A DNA stretch of 64,000 nt from SCTD01 sp036675425 (GCA_036675425.1 JAKFFB010000077.1:23384-87383); one strand, 5' to 3'; numbered from the stretch's first letter, positions 1 through 8,800 are shown. Notes: generated by a model from the sequence alone, not told the origin. Numbers and translations: made by a program.

Positions 1-1125
1 GAAGGCCCCTGCGTCCAGTCCGGGGAAGACTGCGTCCGGGTCGCCGACGGCGATGCGTCCGCCGTCCGCGAGGCGGCCCACCGCGGTGCGCACCGCGTCG
101 CGCTGCTCGGTGCTCACCAGCGCGCCCATCCGGGTCGCCTCGTCGCGCGGGTCGCCGACGACCACCTTGGCCAGCTGCTCGCGAAGCGCCTCCTCCACGT
201 CGTCGGCCAGGCCGCGCGGCACGAACGCGCGCCGGATCGCGGTGCACTTCTGACCGGCCTTCGCGGTCATCTCGCGCGCGACCTCGCGCACGAAGAGCTC
301 GAACTCCGGGGTGCCCGGCTTGCCGTCCGGACCGAGCACGCACGCGTTGAGGGAGTCGGCCTCGGCGGTGAACCGGACGCTGCTCGCGACGACGGCGGGG
401 TGCGACCGGAGCCGGGCGGCGGTGCCGGCGGAGCCGGTGAAGCTCAGCAGGTCCTGGCCGGTGAGGCCGTCGAGCAGGCCGTCGACGTCGCCGATCAGCA
501 GCTGCAGCGACCCCTCCGGCAGCAGCCCCGACTCGGTGATCAGGCGCACGCAGCGCTCGGTCACGTACGCCGTCTGCGGCGCGGGCTTGACGACCGACGG
601 CACGCCGGCGAGGAACGCCGGCGCGAGCTTCTCGAGCATCCCCCAGACCGGGAAGTTGAAGGCGTTGACCTGCAGCACCGCGCCGCGCATCGGCGTCAGG
701 ACGTGCCGCCCGACGAAGGACGCGCCCTTGCCGAGCTGCTCGAGCGGACCGTCGACGACGACGTTCCCCGCGGGCAGCTCGCGGCGGCCACGGCTGGCGT
801 ACGAGAGCACGGTCCCGGCGCCGCCGTCGATGTCGATGGCGCTGTCGCGGCGGGTGGCGCCGGTGGCGAAGGAGATCTCGTAGAGCTCCTCCTTGCGCTC
901 CATCAGGTGCAGGCCGAGGGCCTTGAGGATCGCCGCCCGTTGGGGGAAGTCGAGCGCGCGCAGCGCCGGGCCGCCGGTCTCCCGGGCGAAGGCCAGCGCC
1001 TCGGCCGCGGGCACCGGCGCGGTCGACAGCCGCGCGACCTCCTCGCCGGTGGTGGCGTCGCGGAGGGCGAGCCCCTCGTCCTCGGGCGTGCGCCAACGGC
1101 CTGCGACCCAGCTCTCCAGCAGCAT
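1..1125 (-). CDS. paaZ: PaaZ, oxepin-CoA hydrolase / 3-oxo-5,6-dehydrosuberyl-CoA semialdehyde dehydrogenase (3' part beyond window)
   Basis: Cytoplasmic enzyme of aerobic phenylacetyl-CoA degradation. PaaZ hydrolytically opens oxepin-CoA and oxidises the resulting semialdehyde. The 375 codons in the window cover the aldehyde-dehydrogenase domain: Glu255 in RFTAEAD and the nucleophile Cys294 in KAGQKCTAIRR fall at nearly the same positions as in the E. coli enzyme. The N-terminus MLLESWVAGRW fits the family, so I chose ATG at 1125. An in-frame TTG at 1161 overlaps the stop of the upstream tetR gene (TTGA) and is the alternative start. The C-terminal MaoC-like hydratase domain, if present, lies outside the window. 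The gene follows tetR and is divergent from paaABCDE. Confidence 0.93.
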   Translation of the reverse strand, partial: MLLESWVAGRWRTPEDEGLALRDATTGEEVARLSTAPVPAAEALAFARETGGPALRALDFPQRAAILKALGLHLMERKEELYEISFATGATRRDSAIDIDGGAGTVLSYASRGRRELPAGNVVVDGPLEQLGKGASFVGRHVLTPMRGAVLQVNAFNFPVWGMLEKLAPAFLAGVPSVVKPAPQTAYVTERCVRLITESGLLPEGSLQLLIGDVDGLLDGLTGQDLLSFTGSAGTAARLRSHPAVVASSVRFTAEADSLNACVLGPDGKPGTPEFELFVREVAREMTAKAGQKCTAIRRAFVPRGLADDVEEALREQLAKVVVGDPRDEATRMGALVSTEQRDAVRTAVGRLADGGRIAVGDPDAVFPGLDAGAF

Positions 1126-1157
1126 CCGCGCACTCTCGGTGGAGCGACCCGCGGCGG

Positions 1158-1772
1158 TCAAGGTGCCGCGCGGCGCAGCCCGCCGAAGGCGAGCGCCACC
1201 AGCGCGTCGCCCAGCTCGGCGGGTCCGTGCGGCCCGCCCGGGCGGTACCACTCGGAGAGGCTGTTCACCATGCCGAACAGCAGCCGGCTGACCAGCCGAG
1301 GATCGAGGTCGCCCCGGACCTCGCCTGCGTCGATCGCGTCCTGGACGAGGCCGGACAGCCTCCGGTCGAGCTCGCGCCGGCGGGCGAGGGCCTCCAGCTC
1401 CGTGGCGGTGTTGCCGCGGACGCGGAGCAGCAGCGTGACGTACGGCAGCAGCTCGACCAGCACGTCGGCGCTCCGTCGCAGCACGTGCTCCAGGCGGGCC
1501 ACCGGGGTGCCCGTCGTGCTCGCCGGCTCGTCGAGCACGGCGACGAGCGCGTCGACGGCGCGGGTGACCGCGAGCCGCAGCAGGGCCTCCTTGCCCGGGA
1601 CGTGGTGGTAGACCGCCGACTTCGTCATCCCGGTCGCACGCGCGATGTCCTCCATCGAGGTCGCGTCGTAGCCGCGGGCGTTGAACTCCGCCACCACCAG
1701 GTCGAGCAGCTCCTCCTGGGTGAACCGCGGCGGGCGGCCGCGCCGGGGGGCGGCTTGACGGTCGACGGTCAC
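1158..1772 (-). CDS. TetR-family regulator, likely repressor of the paa genes
   Basis: Transcription factor of 204 residues. The N-terminal helix-turn-helix (about residues 18-65) contains TSMEDIARATGMTKSAVYHH, a typical TetR recognition helix. The C-terminal half is the variable ligand-binding domain. It sits between paaZ (same strand, immediately downstream) and paaABCDE (divergent), the arrangement of PaaR-type repressors that respond to phenylacetyl-CoA in other actinobacteria. A perfect palindrome in the 49-bp divergent gap is the probable operator. The ligand and targets are inferred from context, not visible in the sequence. Confidence 0.85.
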   Translation of the reverse strand: MTVDRQAAPRRGRPPRFTQEELLDLVVAEFNARGYDATSMEDIARATGMTKSAVYHHVPGKEALLRLAVTRAVDALVAVLDEPASTTGTPVARLEHVLRRSADVLVELLPYVTLLLRVRGNTATELEALARRRELDRRLSGLVQDAIDAGEVRGDLDPRLVSRLLFGMVNSLSEWYRPGGPHGPAELGDALVALAFGGLRRAAP

Positions 1773-1787
1773 GTCGGGGACGATACT

Positions 1788-1799
1788 GAACGATCGTTC
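1788..1799. promoter_or_regulatory. Probable TetR/PaaR operator palindrome
   Basis: GAACGATCGTTC is a perfect 12-bp inverted repeat in the 49-bp gap between tetR and paaA. It resembles the NNCGNNCGNN core reported for TetR-type regulators of fatty-acid and phenylacetate catabolism. From here one bound dimer could control both transcription units. Confidence 0.7.
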
Positions 1800-1821
1800 T
1801 GCAATCCAGGAGGAGCCAGGC

Positions 1822-2757
1822 GTGGACGCGCTCGAGCAGCAGTTCCAGACGACCGTCGACAGCGACAGCCGGGTCGAGCCGCGCGACTGGATGCCGGAGG
1901 GCTACCGCAAGACGCTGATCCGGCAGATCGCGCAGCACGCGCACTCCGAGATCATCGGGATGCAGCCCGAGGGCAACTGGATCACCCGAGCCCCGTCGTT
2001 GCGACGCAAGGCGATCCTGGTCGCGAAGGTGCAGGACGAGGCCGGGCACGGGCTCTACCTCTACGGCGCCGCGGAGACGCTCGGGGCCGACCGCGACGAG
2101 CTGCTCGACCTGCTGCACGCCGGGAAGCAGAAGTACTCCACGATCTTCAACTACCCGACCGTCTCCTGGGCCGACGTGGCGGCGATCGGCTGGCTCGTCG
2201 ACGGCGCCGCGATCATGAACCAGGTGCCGCTGACGCGCTGCTCGTACGGCCCCTACGCGCGGGCGATGATCCGGGTCTGCAAGGAGGAGTCCTTCCACCA
2301 GCGCCAGGGCTTCGAGGCGATGACCGTGCTGTCGAACGGGTCGCCGGCGCAGCGGCGAATGGCGCAGGACGCGCTGGACCGCTGGTGGTGGCCGTCGCTG
2401 ATGATGTTCGGCCCCTCCGACGACAACAGCCCCAACAGCGCGCAGTCGATGGCCTGGGGCATCAAGCGGTTCAGCAACGACGAGCTGCGGCAGCGGTTCG
2501 TCGACGCGACGGTCCCGCAGGCGGAGTGGCTCGGGCTGACCGTGCCGGACCCCGACCTGCGCTACGACGAGGAGACCGGCCACTACGTCTTCGGCGAGAT
2601 CGACTGGACCGAGTTCTTCGAGGTGATGAAGGGCAACGGCCCGTGCAACCGGCAGCGGCTCGAGCGCCGGGTGGCGGCGCACGAGGACGGCGCGTGGGTG
2701 CGCGAGGCAGCAGCGGCGTACGCCGCCAAGCACGCTGCGCGTGAGGTGGCCGCGTGA
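1822..2757 (+). CDS. paaA: 1,2-phenylacetyl-CoA epoxidase, catalytic subunit PaaA
   Basis: Catalytic di-iron subunit of the PaaABCE monooxygenase, which forms ring-1,2-epoxyphenylacetyl-CoA. The 311 residues match the usual length of about 310. Candidate iron ligands are visible: Glu43 (HSEIIG), Glu73 and His76 (DEAGH), and Glu156 and His159 (KEESFHQ). The GTG start is set by a strong AGGAGGAG ribosome binding site at 1808-1815. It is the first gene of a tightly packed operon and its stop overlaps the paaB start by 4 bp. A PaaR-like palindrome lies just upstream. Confidence 0.97.
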   Translation: MDALEQQFQTTVDSDSRVEPRDWMPEGYRKTLIRQIAQHAHSEIIGMQPEGNWITRAPSLRRKAILVAKVQDEAGHGLYLYGAAETLGADRDELLDLLHAGKQKYSTIFNYPTVSWADVAAIGWLVDGAAIMNQVPLTRCSYGPYARAMIRVCKEESFHQRQGFEAMTVLSNGSPAQRRMAQDALDRWWWPSLMMFGPSDDNSPNSAQSMAWGIKRFSNDELRQRFVDATVPQAEWLGLTVPDPDLRYDEETGHYVFGEIDWTEFFEVMKGNGPCNRQRLERRVAAHEDGAWVREAAAAYAAKHAAREVAA

Positions 2758-3038
2758 GCAGCTCGCAGCCGCTCTGGGAGGTGTTCGTCCGCAGCAAGCG
2801 CGGGCTGTCCCACACGCACGCCGGATCGCTGCACGCGCCGGACGCGCACATGGCGCTCCGCAACGCGCGGGACCTGTTCACCCGGCGGCAGGAGGGCGTG
2901 TCGATCTGGGTGGTCCGCGCGACCGACGTCGTCGCGAGCAGCCCGGACGAGAAGGACGCGTTCTTCGACCCGGCGGGCGACAAGCCCTACCGGCACCCGA
3001 CGTTCTACGACGTGCCGGACGAGGTCTCGCACATCTGA
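2754..3038 (+). CDS. paaB: 1,2-phenylacetyl-CoA epoxidase subunit PaaB
   Basis: Small non-catalytic subunit of 94 residues, normal for PaaB, that bridges the PaaA/PaaC heterodimers of the epoxidase complex. The sequence begins with the family pattern LWEVFVRSKRGLSHTHAGS and continues with ALRNARDLFTRRQEG. The GTG start overlaps the paaA stop (GTGA) and its own stop overlaps the paaC start, so translation is probably coupled. Confidence 0.96.
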   Translation: MSSSQPLWEVFVRSKRGLSHTHAGSLHAPDAHMALRNARDLFTRRQEGVSIWVVRATDVVASSPDEKDAFFDPAGDKPYRHPTFYDVPDEVSHI

Positions 3039-3799
3039 TGGCCGATCAGGATTCCGACGTCGCGGCCTACTGCCTGCGGCTCGGCGACGACGCGCTGGTG
3101 CTCGCCCAGCGGCTCTGCGAGTGGTCCGCGCGCTCCCCACAGCTCGAGGAGGACGTCGCGCTGATGAACCTCGCGCTCGACCTGCTCGGCCAGTCGCGGT
3201 CGCTGCTGACGCTCGCGGGTGAGCGTGAGGGCGCCGGGCGGGACGAGGACGACCTGGCCTTCCTGCGCGACGAGCCGGACTTCGTCAACGCCCAGCTGAT
3301 GGAGCTCGACAACGGCGACTTCGGCCGGACCATGGCGCGCCAGCTGCTGGTGTCGGCGTACGCCCTCCCGCTCTGGGACGCGCTGGTCACGTCGACCGAT
3401 GCTGACCTGGCGGCGATCGCCGGGAAGGCCGTGAAGGAGGTCGCCTACCACCTCGACCACGCCCGGTCGTGGGTCGTGCGGCTCGGCGACGGGACCGAGG
3501 AGTCGCACCGCCGGATGCAGGCCGGTCTCGACGAGGTGTGGCCGTACTCCTTCGAGCTCTTCGAAGGCGACGACCTGCTGCAGCGCCTGGTGGAGCGAGG
3601 TGTCGCGGCGGATCCTGCTGCGCTGCAGCCGATCTGGTTCGCGACCGTGTCGGAGGTCGTGGCCGAGGCGACGCTCTCCCTGCCCGAGACCGACTGGCGG
3701 CCGACCGGTGGCCGGCACGGCACGCACACCGAGGCCTTCGGCTACCTGCTCGCCGAGCTGCAGCACCTGCACCGGTCGCACCCGGGGGTGTCGTGGTGA
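3038..3799 (+). CDS. paaC: 1,2-phenylacetyl-CoA epoxidase structural subunit PaaC
   Basis: Ferritin-like structural partner of PaaA. The 253 residues are close to the usual 250. Family signatures include LGDDALVLAQRLCEW near the N-terminus and KEVAYHLDHARSWVVRLGDG in the middle. The ATG overlaps the paaB stop (TGATG), which sets this start rather than any upstream in-frame codon. The stop overlaps the GTG of paaD. Confidence 0.96.
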   Translation: MADQDSDVAAYCLRLGDDALVLAQRLCEWSARSPQLEEDVALMNLALDLLGQSRSLLTLAGEREGAGRDEDDLAFLRDEPDFVNAQLMELDNGDFGRTMARQLLVSAYALPLWDALVTSTDADLAAIAGKAVKEVAYHLDHARSWVVRLGDGTEESHRRMQAGLDEVWPYSFELFEGDDLLQRLVERGVAADPAALQPIWFATVSEVVAEATLSLPETDWRPTGGRHGTHTEAFGYLLAELQHLHRSHPGVSW

Positions 3800-4269
3800 C
3801 CACGGTCGAGCAGGTGCGCGCGGTGCTGGCCTCGGTGCACGACCCGGAGATCCCGGTGCTGACCATCGAGGACCTCGGCGTGCTGCGCGACGTCGCGGTC
3901 GACGGGTCGCACGTGACGGTGACCATCACCCCGACCTACTCCGGCTGCCCGGCGATGGACGAGATCCGCGCCGACATCGTGACCGCCCTGGCCGCCGCAG
4001 GTCTCGACGACGCCGAGGTGCGGACCGAGCTCGCGCCCGCGTGGACGACCGACTGGATGAGCGAGTCCGGGAAGCAGAAGCTGCAGGAGTACGGCATCGC
4101 GCCCCCCGGTGAGCTGCTGCTCCAGATCGGCCGTCGCCCGGAGATCGCCTGCCCGCAGTGCGGGTCGAGCGACACCGAGGAGATGGCGCGCTTCGCCTCG
4201 ACCTCGTGCAAGTCCATGTGGCGGTGCCGCTCCTGCCGCGAGCCCTTCGACCACTTCAAGGCGCACTGA
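3796..4269 (+). CDS. paaD: PaaD, iron-sulfur assembly factor for the phenylacetyl-CoA epoxidase
   Basis: Protein of 157 residues. The first 100 or so form a MIP18/DUF59 domain (DPEIPVLTIEDLGVL), a fold linked to Fe-S cluster delivery. The C-terminal tail carries a zinc-ribbon-like cysteine set (CPQCGS, then CKSMWRCRSC). PaaD is not part of the final complex and is thought to help mature the Fe-S cluster of PaaE. The GTG start at 3796 overlaps the paaC stop (GTGA); the preceding GTG at 3793 is also possible. Confidence 0.94.
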   Translation: MTTVEQVRAVLASVHDPEIPVLTIEDLGVLRDVAVDGSHVTVTITPTYSGCPAMDEIRADIVTALAAAGLDDAEVRTELAPAWTTDWMSESGKQKLQEYGIAPPGELLLQIGRRPEIACPQCGSSDTEEMARFASTSCKSMWRCRSCREPFDHFKAH

Positions 4270-4272
4270 CCG

Positions 4273-5349
4273 ATGACCGCAGCCACCGCCGAGGACCTCG
4301 GCTTCGTCCCCCTGCGGGTCGAGGCCGTCGACGCGCTGACCGCCGACAGCGCCGCCATCACGTTCGAGCTGCCGGAGGAGCTGCGCTCCCGATTCGCCTT
4401 CCGGCCCGGGCAGCACCTCACCCTGCGCCGGGTGGCCGACGGGCAGGACCTGCGGCGCACGTACTCCGTCTGCAGCAGCGCCGCCGGCGGACCGCTGCGC
4501 GTCGCGGTGAAGCGGCTCGACGGCGGGGTCTTCTCGACGTGGGTGCTCGACGCGCTCAAGCCCGGTGACGTCCTCGAGGTGCTGCCGCCGGCGGGGCGCT
4601 TCGGCCCGGCGGTGGACCCGTCGCGCACCCGGAAGTACGGCCTGGTCGCCGCCGGCAGCGGGATCACCCCGGTGCTGTCCATCGCGTGGACGGTGCTCGA
4701 CGTGGAGCCGAGGTCGGAGGTCGTGCTCGTCTACGGCAACCGCACCAGCGGCGACGTGATGTTCCTCGAGGAGCTCGCCGACCTCAAGGACCGCTTCCCG
4801 GATCGGCTGCAGGTGCTGCACGTGCTCTCGCGCGAGGAGCAGGAGTCCGAGCTGCTGTCCGGCCGGATCGACCGCGACCGGCTGCAGCGGCTGCTCGACA
4901 CGCTGCTCACCGATGTCGACGAGTGGTACCTCTGCGGTCCGTTCGGGATGGTGACCGACGGCCGGCAGACGCTGCTGGACCGCGGGGTCGACCCCTCCGC
5001 CGTCCACGTCGAGCTCTTCCACGCCGACGCGCCGCCGCCTCGGGTGCGCACCGTCCCTGCGGGCTCTGCCGACACGGCGGTGGTGACCGTCGAGCTGCAC
5101 GGCCGTACGACCACGCTGTCGGTGCCCAAGGACGGCGGCTCGGTGCTCGACGCCGTCCTCGCGGTCCGCGCGGACGCGCCGTTCGCGTGCAAGGGCGGCG
5201 TCTGCGGGACCTGCCGCGCGCGGTGCGTGAGCGGCTCCGTGGAGATGGACGTGAACTACGCGCTCGAGCCGGACGAGCTCGCGGCGGGCGTCGTCCTCAC
5301 CTGCCAGTCGCACCCGACCAGCGACGAGGTGCGGCTCGAGTTCCTCTGA
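4273..5349 (+). CDS. paaE: 1,2-phenylacetyl-CoA epoxidase reductase PaaE
   Basis: NADPH-dependent reductase of 358 residues that feeds electrons to the PaaAC di-iron site. The domains are, in order: a flavin-binding domain (RTYSVCSS near residue 57), an NAD(P)-binding domain (GSGITPVLS near 128), and a C-terminal plant-type [2Fe-2S] ferredoxin with the C-x4-C-x2-C motif in ACKGGVCGTC and a last Cys in LTCQSHP. It starts 3 bp after the paaD stop and closes the paaABCDE block. Confidence 0.97.
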   Translation: MTAATAEDLGFVPLRVEAVDALTADSAAITFELPEELRSRFAFRPGQHLTLRRVADGQDLRRTYSVCSSAAGGPLRVAVKRLDGGVFSTWVLDALKPGDVLEVLPPAGRFGPAVDPSRTRKYGLVAAGSGITPVLSIAWTVLDVEPRSEVVLVYGNRTSGDVMFLEELADLKDRFPDRLQVLHVLSREEQESELLSGRIDRDRLQRLLDTLLTDVDEWYLCGPFGMVTDGRQTLLDRGVDPSAVHVELFHADAPPPRVRTVPAGSADTAVVTVELHGRTTTLSVPKDGGSVLDAVLAVRADAPFACKGGVCGTCRARCVSGSVEMDVNYALEPDELAAGVVLTCQSHPTSDEVRLEFL

Positions 5350-5361
5350 GCCGTTGGTCCC

Positions 5362-6435
5362 GTGACAGGGGGCCTCGCGCAGAGGACGCTTGCTCGCGTG
5401 CAGGAGACGGCTTCGCCTCGGCGGTACGTCGACATCGGCTGGTCCAGCCTGCTGCCGCTCGCCGCGATGCTGGTCGGCGTGGTCGTGGCCCACGACCTCT
5501 CCAAGGCCGTCGACGACACGGTCATCCACGTCCTGCTCGCCGTGGTGGGAGCGCTCGCCCTCGACCGCGTCGTCGGGCTGGTCCAGCGGCTCGCCCGTCT
5601 CGGTCGCGCCGCCTCGGTGGCGGTCGTCGTCACGCTGACCGTCGCGATCGCCACCGGCGCCGGGGCGCTGCTCGTGCCGTCGGTGATCGAGCAGGCCGAG
5701 CTGGTCGGGGACGACGCGCCGGAGGTGCTCGCCGACCTGGTGCGCCTGCCGGTGATCGGCAAGGCGCTCGAGGAGAACTCGGTCCCCGAGCAGGCGCAGG
5801 CGTGGCTCGACGACTACCCCGACCGCGTTGCCGGTGATCTCGACGGGCTGCTGGGCACGGCGCAGGCCGTCGCGGTGCAGGCGGCGGGCGTCGTGGAGAC
5901 GCTGCTGCTGCTGGTCCTCCTGCTGGTGGAGGGACCGGCACTGGTGCGCGCCGGGCAGCGGGTCCTGCCGGACCGCTGGCGGCACGACGCGGACCGGGTC
6001 GGACGCAGCACGTACGTCGTCATCGGCAGGTACGCCGTCGGGTCGTTGCTGCTCGCCGTCATCGCCGGGGTCGCGGCGTTCGTGATCGGGCTCGCGCTGT
6101 CGGTTCCGCTGGTCCCGCTCGCAGCGCTGTGGGCGTTCCTCTGGAACTTCGTCCCGCAGCTCGGTGGGATCGTCGGCGGGGCAGGGCTCGTCGCGCTGGC
6201 GCTGACGGTCGGACCGGGCACGGCGCTGACGGCGACGGTCGTCTGGCTCGTCTACATGCAGGTGGAGAACCGCGTCGTCCAGCCGGTGGTCGTCGGTCGC
6301 GCCGTGCAGCTCTCGCCGCTCACCACGATGGTCGTGGCGCTGCTCGGGGTCGCGGCGGCCGGCCTGCTCGGCGCCGTGCTCGCGATCCCGCTCGTCGCCG
6401 CGGTGAACGCCGCGCGCCTGGAGCTGAGGTCGTGA
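5362..6435 (+). CDS. AI-2E family (PerM-like) transporter 1
   Basis: Integral membrane protein of 357 residues with several hydrophobic helices: two near residues 28-100, a block around 175-200, and a cluster from about 215 to 350 ending in GLLGAVLAIPLVAAVNAAR, typical of the AI-2E/PerM family. The name is historical; most members have no proven autoinducer role. The GTG start lies only 12 bp after paaE, so it may be read through from the paa operon, but no clear ribosome binding site precedes it and an internal GTG at 5398 is possible. Its stop overlaps the next gene (GTGA). Confidence 0.8.
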   Translation: MTGGLAQRTLARVQETASPRRYVDIGWSSLLPLAAMLVGVVVAHDLSKAVDDTVIHVLLAVVGALALDRVVGLVQRLARLGRAASVAVVVTLTVAIATGAGALLVPSVIEQAELVGDDAPEVLADLVRLPVIGKALEENSVPEQAQAWLDDYPDRVAGDLDGLLGTAQAVAVQAAGVVETLLLLVLLLVEGPALVRAGQRVLPDRWRHDADRVGRSTYVVIGRYAVGSLLLAVIAGVAAFVIGLALSVPLVPLAALWAFLWNFVPQLGGIVGGAGLVALALTVGPGTALTATVVWLVYMQVENRVVQPVVVGRAVQLSPLTTMVVALLGVAAAGLLGAVLAIPLVAAVNAARLELRS

Positions 6436-7487
6436 GCGCGCCGCTGCCGCAGCAGGTGCGGGTCGCGCCCGCGTCGGCCGTACGAGCCGTCGCGACCGCT
6501 GTGGGCGTCGTGCTGGTGCTGCTCGTCCTCGTCCGGTCGCGCACGGTGCTGCACTGGCTCATCACGGCAGGTGCGGCGGCGATGCTGCTGGACGGACCGG
6601 TGCGCGCGCTCGTGGAGCGGCGCGTGCGTCGCGGCCTCGCCGTGCTGGCGGTCACGCTCGCGACGCTGTCCGGCGCCGCTCTCCTGACGTACGGCGTCGT
6701 GGACGCCGTCGTCGAGCAGTACGGCAACCTGCAGGAGAGCGCGCCGGCCGCCGTCGAGGGACTCGTCGAGGAGGGCGTGCTCGCCGACCTCGACGAGCGC
6801 GTCGACCTGGTGCGACGGACGGACGACCTGGTGGCGACCGCGCCCGAGCGGCTGCTCGGATCCCCGGCCAGCGCGGCACGCACCGCCGCCGAGCGACTGG
6901 GTGAGGTCGTCCTCGTCATCACCCTGACGATCTTCATGCTCATCGCCTACGAGCGGTTCGAGCAGCGGCTGCTGCGGCTGAACGCCGAGGGCCATCCCTG
7001 GCGCTGGGTCGGCATCGACGTCGGCGTCCACGACGGCGCCACCGCGGCGCGGCACGTCATCCGGCGGGTGGCCGCGCTCGGACTGATCACGGCGCTCGTC
7101 GCGCAGGCCGGCGGCGTCCCGGCGCCCGCCGTCCTCGGGCTGTGGATGGCCTGGTGGCGGCTGCTCCCGGGCCTCGGGGTCGTTGTCGGGCACGCACCCC
7201 TGGTCCTGCTGCTCGTCACCGGCACGTCCCGGCTGGTCACGGCGCTGGCGCTGGCCGCGCTGGTCGCCGGCGAGGTCGTCGTGCGGCTCGTGGACCGGCG
7301 GCAGCCCGCACCGCAGATGCCGATGGCCTTCCTCTCGGCGGTCGGCTTCACCGCCGGCTTCGAGCTCGGCGGGGTCGTCGGGGCCGTCGTGGTCGTCGTG
7401 CTGGTGCACCTCGCCGTCGGCGTCCTCGAGGAGGCCGCAGGAGTGACCACCCCGGCGCGGTCCTCGCCCGGGCGCGCGCCGGCGTGA
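6432..7487 (+). CDS. AI-2E family (PerM-like) transporter 2
   Basis: Second membrane protein of the same type, 351 residues, with about seven hydrophobic segments (residues 15-50, 65-85, 155-175, 210-300 and 310-340). It diverges strongly from its neighbour: the conserved central part is shorter and rich in Val/Leu. The start is the GTG overlapping the stop of the preceding gene, indicating a coupled pair, possibly hetero-oligomeric. The exact substrate is unknown. Confidence 0.72.
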   Translation: MSAPLPQQVRVAPASAVRAVATAVGVVLVLLVLVRSRTVLHWLITAGAAAMLLDGPVRALVERRVRRGLAVLAVTLATLSGAALLTYGVVDAVVEQYGNLQESAPAAVEGLVEEGVLADLDERVDLVRRTDDLVATAPERLLGSPASAARTAAERLGEVVLVITLTIFMLIAYERFEQRLLRLNAEGHPWRWVGIDVGVHDGATAARHVIRRVAALGLITALVAQAGGVPAPAVLGLWMAWWRLLPGLGVVVGHAPLVLLLVTGTSRLVTALALAALVAGEVVVRLVDRRQPAPQMPMAFLSAVGFTAGFELGGVVGAVVVVVLVHLAVGVLEEAAGVTTPARSSPGRAPA

Positions 7488-7546
7488 CATCCTCGGCGGG
7501 CAGTCGGTCAACGGCGACCGGCTCACGTCGTGAGGGAGCCCGTCGC

Positions 7547-8800
7547 GTGTCCGCACGCATGTCCGCGCTCGACAGCGCGCTGTACCAGCTGGAGCAGGCC
7601 GTCGAGCAGCTCGGTCTCGACGACGGCATCCACGAGATGCTGGCGACGCCCCGGCGCTCCCTCGAGGTGTCGGTGCCGCTGCGGCGCGACGACGGCACGC
7701 TGAAGGTCCTCAAGGGCTACCGCGTGCAGCACAACTTCTCGCGCGGACCGGCCAAGGGCGGCATCCGCTTCCACCCCGACACGGACATGGACGAGGTGCG
7801 TGCCCTGGCGATGTGGATGACGTGGAAGTGCGCGCTCATCGGCATCCCGTACGGCGGCGCGAAGGGCGGTGTCGCGGTCGACCCGCGGCTGCTGAGCCGC
7901 AACGAGCTCGAGCGGGTGACCCGCCGCTACGCCAGCGAGATCATGCCGATCATCGGTCCGGAGAAGGACATCCCCGCCCCTGACGTCGGCACCGACGAGC
8001 AGACGATGGCCTGGATGATGGACACCTTCAGCGCTCACAAGGGCTACACCGTCACGGGTGTCGTCACCGGCAAGCCGATCTCGGTCGGCGGCTCCGAGGG
8101 GCGCGGCGGCGCGACCAGCCGCGGCGTCATGTACGCCGCGTTCAGCGCGCTGCGCGAGGCGGGCGTCGACCACCGCGGGGCCACCGTCGCGGTGCAGGGC
8201 TTCGGCAAGGTCGGCGGTCTGGCGGCGCAGTTCCTGCACGACGCCGGCTGCCTGGTCGTCGCGGTGTCGGACTGGAAGGGCGGCGTCTACAACGCCAAGG
8301 GCCTCAACCCCGCCGCGCTGCTCAAGCACCTGAAGTCCGGTGCGGACACGGTGGTCGGCTTCCCCGGCGCGGACGTCATCACCAACGAGGAGCTGCTCGA
8401 GCTCGACGTCGACGTGCTGGTCCCGGCGGCGCTCGAGGGGGTCATCCACGACGGCAACGCCGACCGGATCCGGGCGTTCTTCGTCGTGGAGGGCGCCAAC
8501 GGGCCGACGACCCCGGACGCCGACAAGATCCTGGAGGGCAACAACGTCCTCGTCGTCCCGGACGTGCTCGCCAACTCCGGCGGCGTCGCGGTGTCCTACT
8601 TCGAGTGGGTGCAGGACCTGCAGGCCTACTTCTGGACCGAGGACGAGGTCAACGACCGGCTGAAGCTGCTGATGGAGTCGGCGTACGACCAGGTCTCGAC
8701 GATGGCGCACGAACGCGGGATCTCGATGCGCACCGCCGCGCAGACCATCGGGGTCGGCCGTGTCGCGCAGGCGCACCGGACCCGCGGGCTCTACCCGTAG
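7547..8800 (+). CDS. Glu/Leu/Phe/Val family dehydrogenase (glutamate dehydrogenase)
   Basis: Cytoplasmic enzyme of 417 residues that interconverts glutamate and 2-oxoglutarate with ammonia, or a related branched-chain amino acid. The catalytic Lys106 in PYGGAKGG, Asp146 in PAPDVGT and the NAD-binding GFGKVGG motif are present. I chose GTG at 7547 because GAGGGAG at 7532-7538 is 8 bp upstream; the ATG at 7559 would be 20 bp away. The length and residues favour glutamate dehydrogenase over the shorter leucine dehydrogenases. It meets the next gene tail to tail with no gap. Confidence 0.92.
   Translation: MSARMSALDSALYQLEQAVEQLGLDDGIHEMLATPRRSLEVSVPLRRDDGTLKVLKGYRVQHNFSRGPAKGGIRFHPDTDMDEVRALAMWMTWKCALIGIPYGGAKGGVAVDPRLLSRNELERVTRRYASEIMPIIGPEKDIPAPDVGTDEQTMAWMMDTFSAHKGYTVTGVVTGKPISVGGSEGRGGATSRGVMYAAFSALREAGVDHRGATVAVQGFGKVGGLAAQFLHDAGCLVVAVSDWKGGVYNAKGLNPAALLKHLKSGADTVVGFPGADVITNEELLELDVDVLVPAALEGVIHDGNADRIRAFFVVEGANGPTTPDADKILEGNNVLVVPDVLANSGGVAVSYFEWVQDLQAYFWTEDEVNDRLKLLMESAYDQVSTMAHERGISMRTAAQTIGVGRVAQAHRTRGLYP

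Noticed and set aside
1126..1161. TTG at 1161 as the paaZ start
   Set aside because: It overlaps the tetR stop and is possible, but the family N-terminus begins at ATG 1125 and no ribosome binding site precedes the TTG.
3742..5985. Minus-strand open frame of 747 codons opposite paaD-paaE and the first AI-2E gene
   Set aside because: High-GC shadow frame: low-complexity His/Arg/Gly-rich translation, no domain, and it covers well-supported plus-strand enzymes.
5362..7487. Autoinducer-2 quorum-sensing system
   Set aside because: AI-2E is a family name only; no lsr genes, luxS or signal-binding protein is in the window.
7559..8800. ATG at 7559 as start of the dehydrogenase
   Set aside because: The ribosome binding site GAGGGAG is 8 bp from GTG 7547 but 20 bp from this ATG.
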